Below, piece after piece: positions 59,037-64,000 of a stretch of 64,000 bases of DNA. The first letter of the stretch is position 1; the number at the start of each line of letters is the position of its first letter. The notes under the pieces are model-generated. The model did no database searches and had not been told where the DNA came from. It was given only the letters and a program-made list of their open reading frames with translations. Origin of the DNA: Avidehalobacter sp964569265 (lineage in GTDB: Bacteria; Bacillota; Dehalobacteriia; UBA4068; UBA4997); assembly GCA_964569265.1 (NCBI GenBank), contig CAZMTO010000001.1, positions 1 to 64,000 of the forward strand, in the 5' to 3' direction. A program made the position numbers and the translations under genes.

Positions 59037-59927
59037 TTAAGTGGTTGTTTGTGACTTTGGTGCAAGGTTAAGCATAACAGCCGCCGCAAATATCAGTAAA
59101 ATACCGGCAGCCTTATCCGCCGAAAGCGGGTCGTGATAAAGCAAAACACTGAACAGCGCCGCCACTGCCGGTTCTATGGTGGCCAAAACGGCGGCCTTGC
59201 CGGCTTCGGCCTTGTTTAAGCCGCGGGTATAAAGCACAAACGGCACCACGCAGCACAGCACGCCAATGCCCAGCGTATAAAGCCAGGTTTGCGGCAGTGC
59301 ATAAGCCGGGTGCCAGCCTTCGGCCAAAATAAAGGGCACCGAGCCTGCCGCGCCAAAAATAAAGGTGTGGGCGTTTACGGTAAGCGGCGGGTATTTGGCC
59401 AGGGCAAATTTGCCGAAAATGCTGTAAAGTGCATAGCCAAAGCCGCTGCCCAAACCCAACAGCACCGCTATGGGCGATATTCGGGCGTTAGCTGCACCGA
59501 AAATGCCGGTTACCAATATGCAGCCTGCCATTGTAAGCAGCAGCGGCGGCAGCTTTTTAAGTGTCAGCTTTTCTCCTAAAAAAAGGGCAGCCAGCAGGGT
59601 TATCCAAATGGGCGATGTATACAGCAAAATTGCCGCTACCGCCAAAGATGAGCGGTTGATGGCGTTAAAATAGCACCAGTTAAAAAATATAAGGCTGAAA
59701 ACGCCGGTACCCACAAAATAAAACGAATCTTTAGGGTTTATTTTCAGCAGGGATAATTGCCCGGTGGCCGCCAGATACAGCGTAAAAGCAGCGGCAGCCA
59801 TAAGCATACGCAGGGCCACTATTTGCATAGGGGATAACCCCAGCGCCGACAGAGAATTAAAAAATACACCGATAAGCCCCCATAAGGCGGCCGCAGCCAT
59901 AATATCAAGGTAGGCGCGGTTAAGCAT
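59037..59927 (-). CDS. DMT superfamily (EamA) transporter
   Basis: A 296-residue membrane protein with ten hydrophobic helices in two EamA repeats (AAALWGLIGVFFNSLSALGLSPMQIVALR first; GLGSGFGYALYSIFGKFALAKY second). Family members export amino acids, nucleosides or other metabolites. ATG 59927 overlaps the ywlG stop by 8 bases. It lies between ywlG and cbiZ; a link to cobinamide uptake is an inference only. Confidence 0.88.
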   Translation of the reverse strand: MLNRAYLDIMAAAALWGLIGVFFNSLSALGLSPMQIVALRMLMAAAAFTLYLAATGQLSLLKINPKDSFYFVGTGVFSLIFFNWCYFNAINRSSLAVAAILLYTSPIWITLLAALFLGEKLTLKKLPPLLLTMAGCILVTGIFGAANARISPIAVLLGLGSGFGYALYSIFGKFALAKYPPLTVNAHTFIFGAAGSVPFILAEGWHPAYALPQTWLYTLGIGVLCCVVPFVLYTRGLNKAEAGKAAVLATIEPAVAALFSVLLYHDPLSADKAAGILLIFAAAVMLNLAPKSQTTT

Positions 59928-60486
59928 ATTGGGCTCTTTCTCCGCCAATAAGCGGCGGACGCGTGTAAGCAGCAGTGATAATGGCACCGCCCCAATGTGT
60001 TTTAGACAAACGCAGCGGCACTGCCACGCGCTTTAAATGCATACCTATCAAGGTCTGGCCAATGTCTAAGGCACAGTCGGCAGCCACCGATTCTACCAGC
60101 ACAGGGTCGCAAAGGCGTGTGTAAAAGGCGGCGGCAAAGCTGCCGCCGGCATGGGGCTTGGGCACAGCACTTACAATGCTAAGGTTGTGCTTTTCGGCAG
60201 TGGCGCGTTCGCACACCAATGCCCGGTTAAGATGTTCGCAGCACTGGGCAAGCGGTATAAGCCCGGCAGCGTTGGCAGCAGCAATAAATTCGTCGGCAAT
60301 AAGCTCACCCAAATCGGGAGAGCCTGCCTTGCCGATGTGCCCGCCTAAAATTTCGCTGGTGGAACAGCCGATTACCCAAAGCCCGCCGGCGCGGGTGTGC
60401 GGCGCCACAGCGGCGGCAAATTCGGCCAGCAAATCTTTTATTTCCTGATGTACAGCAGCCGGTTCGGCAGATATTTGCGTACTCAT
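59920..60486 (-). CDS. ywlG: YwlG family (TIGR01440/UPF0340) protein
   Basis: A 188-residue conserved protein of unknown function. Features are LWVIGCSTSEILGGHIGKAGS (about 36-56), QCCEHLNRALVCERA (about 81-95) and VPLRLSKTHWGGA near the C-terminus. It sits between rpiB and the DMT gene, the usual place downstream of rpiB in Bacillota. Its start overlaps the rpiB stop by 4 bases; AGGAG is 9 bases upstream. Confidence 0.9.
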   Translation of the reverse strand: MSTQISAEPAAVHQEIKDLLAEFAAAVAPHTRAGGLWVIGCSTSEILGGHIGKAGSPDLGELIADEFIAAANAAGLIPLAQCCEHLNRALVCERATAEKHNLSIVSAVPKPHAGGSFAAAFYTRLCDPVLVESVAADCALDIGQTLIGMHLKRVAVPLRLSKTHWGGAIITAAYTRPPLIGGERAQYA

Positions 60487-60977
60487 TTTGTGTTCTCCTG
60501 TACCATTTTGGCCAGCTCCTCGGCACGTTCTACCGCCATAGTGTCTTCTATGCTGGTAATTTTATCAATGCGGCGTTGGTGGCGGCCACCTTCAAATTCG
60601 GTAGTAAGCCAAACATCAACTATTTTTAGGGCCAGCTCGGTATCAATAACACGCGCACCCATAGTTAAAATGTTGGCGTTGTTGTGCTGGCGGCAGGCTT
60701 CGGCCGAAAAAAGGTCGTGGCAAAGTGCTGCACGCACACCGGGAATTTTGTTGGCGGCAATACCAATGCCAATGCCGGTACCGCACAGCAAAATGCCGCG
60801 TTCGGCTTCGCCGTTTACTACGGCTTTGCCTACAAAAAACGCGTAATCCGGGTAATCTACCGATGCTTCATCAAAGGTACCAAAATCGTGTACCTCGTGG
60901 CCAAGTGCCTCAATATGTTCTTTTACTGCATTTTTAAGCTGATACGCCGCGTGATCGCAGCCCAAAGCGATTTTCAT
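60483..60977 (-). CDS. rpiB: Ribose-5-phosphate isomerase B
   Basis: A 164-residue sugar-phosphate isomerase interconverting ribose-5-P and ribulose-5-P. The signatures are GCDHAAYQLK (about 6-15), DFGTF, and the active-site CGTGIGIGIAANKIPGVRAAL (about 66-86). It feeds pentose phosphates to phosphoketolase. GGAGGCAG precedes ATG. Confidence 0.95.
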   Translation of the reverse strand: MKIALGCDHAAYQLKNAVKEHIEALGHEVHDFGTFDEASVDYPDYAFFVGKAVVNGEAERGILLCGTGIGIGIAANKIPGVRAALCHDLFSAEACRQHNNANILTMGARVIDTELALKIVDVWLTTEFEGGRHQRRIDKITSIEDTMAVERAEELAKMVQENTK

Positions 60978-61025
60978 AAAAACTGCCTCCTGATAAAATA
61001 AGTTATTTAATTATAAAAAGCCGCA

Positions 61026-61053
61026 AAAAAGCAGCGAATAAAGTATTCGCTGC
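61026..61053 (-). terminator. Terminator between ywlE and rpiB
   Basis: On the minus strand GCAGCGAATA pairs with TATTCGCTGC around three bases, followed by TTTTTT. It separates prmC-to-ywlE from rpiB-to-cbiZ. Confidence 0.9.
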
Positions 61054-61083
61054 CAAGGTTAAATATCCTTTTTTATTTGACGT

Positions 61084-61521
61084 TTATTCGGCGGCTATCC
61101 TGGCCGCGGCTTTTTCTACCAGAGCGTTTATCTGTGCGGCACAGGCGGCGTATTCTTCGGCATCACCGCCAAAGGGGTCGGCAATATCCTGCTCGTCACC
61201 GGCGTATTCGCCCAGCGTAAACACTTTATCGGCAAGCTCCGGCAGTGCCGAAACTATAGTCTGCTTGTGGCTTTGGCTCATACACAGCACCAAATCGGCA
61301 TCGGCCAGCAGATAAGACGAAAGCTGGCGGCTGCGGTGGTTATCCAAATTAAGGCCGTAAGTATCCATTGCATCTATGGCACCAATGCTGGCAGGTAACC
61401 CCGGCACAGTGGCCAGCCCCGCCGATGATACCGCCAGATCAGGCATTTTGTCAGCCAAAAGAACTTCGGCCATAGGGCTGCGGCAGGTGTTGCCGCTGCA
61501 AACAAAAAGTACGGATTTCAT
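61084..61521 (-). CDS. Low-molecular-weight phosphatase (YwlE-like, protein arginine/tyrosine)
   Basis: A 145-residue LMW phosphatase. The catalytic loop is CSGNTCRS (CX5R, Cys about 7) and the general acid region DPFGGDAEEY (about 116). The Thr in the loop (GNTCRS) matches the arginine-phosphatase YwlE preference, but specificity is unproven. ATG 61521 is taken because it puts the P-loop at the usual distance; a GTG three codons earlier is the alternative. No clear ribosome binding site. Confidence 0.88.
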   Translation of the reverse strand: MKSVLFVCSGNTCRSPMAEVLLADKMPDLAVSSAGLATVPGLPASIGAIDAMDTYGLNLDNHRSRQLSSYLLADADLVLCMSQSHKQTIVSALPELADKVFTLGEYAGDEQDIADPFGGDAEEYAACAAQINALVEKAAARIAAE

Positions 61522-61590
61522 AGTTTTCACGCTTTCTTACACTTCTTTATTATAAGACAAAATTTGTTTTTATCACAGCAGTAACAACTT

Positions 61591-62622
61591 TTATCTGTCC
61601 GGAACACCGGCGGCCTTTTTCAGGCGGTTCATCAGTGCTATGCCAATGCCTTTTTCGGCAAAGGTTTCGGCAATTACCAGGTCAGCACCAATCTCGTCAG
61701 TCCAGCGCAGGGCCGCAAACAGATTTTGCGCGGCGTGTTCGGCGGTTTCGCCCAGCAAAAAGCAGTTTTCGGCCTGTGCAAGGCCACACAGCCCCTGCAT
61801 AGAAGCCAGCACCGCAATTTTAGGCTCATCAATACCGCTGTTTAGCAGGCGTTGATATTCCTGCCGGTAGGTTTGGTAAATATCGGCAGGCGGGCACAGC
61901 AGCACACGGGCTTTGGGCGCATAGTGGCGATACTTCATACCGGGGGCACGGGCAATGCCGCCGTCGGCAAGGCGGGTTTCTTCGGATAAACCGGGGATAA
62001 ATTCGGCCAGATCGGCAGCGGTTATAACACCGGGGCGCAATATGGCAGGTACGGGGCTGGCAAGGTCTAACACAGTACTTTCCAGCCCGGCAGCAGCCTC
62101 GCCGCCGTCAATTATCATCGGTATTTTGCCGTTTAAATCGTGGTTAACGTGTGCCGCCGATGTAGGGCTGGGGCGGCCGCTTAAATTGGCACTGGGCGCC
62201 GCTATGGGCACGCCTGCCGCCTTTATAAGCGCCAATGCCGCCGGGTGTGCGGGCATACGTATACCTACGGTATCTAAGCCGCCGGTGGTTTGTTTGGGCA
62301 AAAGCGGCTTGGTCGGCAGCACCAGCGTAAGCGGGCCGGGCCAAAAGGCTGCCATTAACTGCCGCGCAACAGGAGAAACCTCGGCCAGAGTATCGGCGGT
62401 GGCTTCGTCGGCTATGTGTACTATCAGGGGGTTATCTGACGGGCGCCCCTTTACCTGATATATTTTGGCAGCGGCGTCAGCATCAAGGGCATTGCCGCCC
62501 AGACCGTAAACTGTTTCGGTAGCAAAGGCCACCAACTCACCGGCGCGTATAAGCTCGCCGGCCTGTTTAAATGCACCGTTTAAGTCCGGCTCGCAAAAAT
62601 AGTCGATAATTTTGGTTTCCAC
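61591..62622 (-). CDS. tsaC: L-threonylcarbamoyladenylate synthase (Sua5 type)
   Basis: A 343-residue enzyme for the t6A37 tRNA modification. The YrdC domain (about 1-210) has ATETVYGLGGNALD (about 34), KGRPSDNPL (about 58), GVPIAAPSANLSGRPSPT (about 140-157) and the C-terminal Sua5 domain (about 235-343) begins after APGMKYRHYAPKA. GTG start after AGGGGGT. Same order as ywlC in B. subtilis. Confidence 0.95.
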   Translation of the reverse strand: METKIIDYFCEPDLNGAFKQAGELIRAGELVAFATETVYGLGGNALDADAAAKIYQVKGRPSDNPLIVHIADEATADTLAEVSPVARQLMAAFWPGPLTLVLPTKPLLPKQTTGGLDTVGIRMPAHPAALALIKAAGVPIAAPSANLSGRPSPTSAAHVNHDLNGKIPMIIDGGEAAAGLESTVLDLASPVPAILRPGVITAADLAEFIPGLSEETRLADGGIARAPGMKYRHYAPKARVLLCPPADIYQTYRQEYQRLLNSGIDEPKIAVLASMQGLCGLAQAENCFLLGETAEHAAQNLFAALRWTDEIGADLVIAETFAEKGIGIALMNRLKKAAGVPDR

Positions 62623-62643
62623 GGCGCACCCCCTAAGTTGGTT

Positions 62644-63141
62644 TTAAATTTTGGTATGTATGGTTTGTATGTATTCAAAGGTGTTGGTATCAAACTGGCG
62701 GCATAAATCACCGAAAAACGCCGGTGCTCCGGCAATTTCTTCGGCGTTGGGGTGACCTTTGCGGCGGCCCCCCACCAGCGAAAACGGGAAGAAGCTGTAA
62801 TGGCCGCGGCAGCCGTAAACGCCTAAAATATGCGCGCCTTTGCGGTCAATAATTTCTTTTATGGCTTTAAAGCGGGCCGCACCCGGCGCCCCGGACGAAA
62901 ACAGCAGAAACAGCTTTTTGTCGGCAGGTACGTATTTTTCGGCAAACTGTAAAATGGGCTTGTAAAATTTTTCCATCCATACGCCGGACGCTATACCGAC
63001 AACATCGTAGGCTTGCCAGTCGATATCGCCGGTAAGCTCGTAAACATTAAAAATATCCACCGGGTATTCGGCGGCAATGGCATCTACCAGCTTTTTGGTG
63101 TTGCCTTTATGGCGCGAACAGTAAACAATAGCAGCTTTCAT
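62644..63141 (-). CDS. Flavodoxin family protein
   Basis: A 165-residue flavodoxin-fold protein. The N-terminal FMN loop is YCSRHKGNTKKLVDAI (about 7-22), and GIASGVWMEKFYKP is the second flavin-binding loop. It contains neither a FeS nor a reductase domain. It is a probable electron carrier for radical SAM or other enzymes. AAAGGAG precedes ATG. It sits between prmC and tsaC. Confidence 0.88.
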   Translation of the reverse strand: MKAAIVYCSRHKGNTKKLVDAIAAEYPVDIFNVYELTGDIDWQAYDVVGIASGVWMEKFYKPILQFAEKYVPADKKLFLLFSSGAPGAARFKAIKEIIDRKGAHILGVYGCRGHYSFFPFSLVGGRRKGHPNAEEIAGAPAFFGDLCRQFDTNTFEYIQTIHTKI

Positions 63142-63234
63142 TTGTGATACTCCTTTGTAATTAGCCTTTTTTGGGTTTTAACAGGGTCGGTCATAAATCG
63201 GAAGTTGTTATATGTATAAATAATAAAAATTATG

Positions 63235-64000
63235 TTACGGCCTTTGGGCCTGCACCCAGCGGTCTAAGCCGGCAAGGTCTTGCCCGTGAATACAGTTTAT
63301 AAAGCCCTGTGCTGTAAGCAAAGTTTTTACCGCGTCTGCCTGCTCACAGCCAATTTCTACCAGCAGATAAGCACCGCTTTTTAAATAACGCGGGGTATCG
63401 GCGGCCAAACGGCGGTAAAAATCCAGTCCGTCTGTGCCGCCAAACAGTGCTAATGGCGGCTCCTGCATAACGTCGGCGGGCAGCTTGGCATCGTTGCGTA
63501 TATAGGGCGGGTTGCTTACTATCAGGTCATATTGATCATCAGGCAGGGCGGCGGTCATATCTCCCTGCCTAAAATCTATTGTCAGGTTATATTTTGCGGC
63601 ATTAAGCCTGGCAACAGCCAAAGCCGGTGCGCTGATGTCGGTTGCCGTTACAGCAGCCTGCGGGCGTTCGTGCTTTATGGTTAGGGCATAAGCGCCGCTG
63701 CCGGTACAAATATCGGCTACACGGCAGGGCGTGCCTTTGGGCAGCAGACTGATTGCCTGTTCTGCTACCGGTTCACTGTCCCAGCGTGGTATAAGCACTG
63801 CGGGGGTAACTATCAGGTCAAAGTCCCAAAAGGGCTGCAACCCCGTAATGTATTGCAGCGGTTCGCCGCTTTGCCGGCGCTTAACGGCCCGGTAAAGCTC
63901 GTTTGCCAAAGCTTTGCTTACGGTATCGCCGCGGTGCAGCGGCAGCTCGCTTTTGCGCAAATTAAGATAATGTGCCGCCAGCCAGTCAACCTCGTGATGA
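63235..64000 (-). CDS. prmC: Peptide chain release factor N5-glutamine methyltransferase (partial)
   Basis: A SAM-dependent methyltransferase of the release-factor GGQ glutamine. The SAM loop is VADICTGSGAYALTIKHE (near the middle) and the catalytic NPPY motif is SNPPYIRN. The reading frame stays open to the right edge (residues before the listed TTG read EVDWLAAHYLNLRKSELPL, the usual PrmC N-terminal helix), so the 5' end is cut off by the window. The following order matches the ywl block of Bacillus. Confidence 0.93.
   Translation of the reverse strand, partial: HHEVDWLAAHYLNLRKSELPLHRGDTVSKALANELYRAVKRRQSGEPLQYITGLQPFWDFDLIVTPAVLIPRWDSEPVAEQAISLLPKGTPCRVADICTGSGAYALTIKHERPQAAVTATDISAPALAVARLNAAKYNLTIDFRQGDMTAALPDDQYDLIVSNPPYIRNDAKLPADVMQEPPLALFGGTDGLDFYRRLAADTPRYLKSGAYLLVEIGCEQADAVKTLLTAQGFINCIHGQDLAGLDRWVQAQRP

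Overview
The window is a bacterial chromosome segment of about 64 kb that contains the replication origin. Gene content points to a Gram-positive-type member of the Bacillota. The evidence is the order parB-parA-rsmG-mnmG-mnmE-jag-yidC-yidD-rnpA-rpmH / dnaA-dnaN-S4 protein-recF, a B. subtilis-type parS site, and a six-cysteine SCIFF peptide with its radical SAM maturase, which is a hallmark of Clostridia. The ywl-type block at the right end (prmC ... tsaC-ywlE-rpiB-ywlG) has the same order as in Bacillus. No sporulation gene is visible, and spoIIR, which sits in the ywl block of Bacillus, is absent. I cannot place the organism below class level.

Left part (1-12.4 kb): fhs, glmM and an acetate-transporter-like gene, three tRNAs, a truncated sbcD remnant, a DtxR/MntR-type regulator, glnS, a PspC protein, a PlsC-like acyltransferase, a DUF554 protein and a sodium:alanine symporter. 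At 9.5-9.8 kb there is a compact type I toxin-antitoxin locus: a 27-residue holin-like toxin and an antisense RNA with a consensus promoter.

Region 12.3-18 kb is the most unusual. About 1.5 kb of non-coding DNA carries two consecutive families of irregularly spaced short repeats. It is followed by two paralogous SLC13 transporters. Each transporter has its own promoter and a similar leader of about 320 nt, and the two genes share a 471-bp identical tract that indicates recent gene conversion.

18-35 kb: a GNAT enzyme, dapF with a patatin-like lipase, ilvC, an M29 aminopeptidase, a uridine-kinase-like fusion, a lipoprotein, and an scfA-scfB-ilvB-ilvN block. Divergent from scfA is an operon of two very cysteine-rich small proteins and a low-complexity protein. 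Then follow fabK, serS and a HAD phosphatase.

35-49 kb: the origin region, with parABS, RNA modification genes, membrane insertion genes, RNase P protein, L34, dnaA, dnaN and recF. DnaA boxes and a DnaA-trio-like tract mark the dnaA-dnaN interval as the likely unwinding site.

49-64 kb: a polar amino-acid ABC transporter, tRNA-Pro, a small HTH regulator with a divergent small gene, phosphoketolase, a cell-wall amidase, a PurH homologue with only the formyltransferase part, a DUF1836 regulator, CbiZ, a DMT exporter, YwlG, RpiB, YwlE, TsaC/Sua5, a flavodoxin and a partial PrmC.

Metabolically, fhs (one-carbon), phosphoketolase plus acetate transport, branched-chain amino acid synthesis (ilvBN, ilvC), lysine/peptidoglycan precursor synthesis (dapF, glmM) and peptide/amino-acid uptake suggest a fermentative anaerobe.
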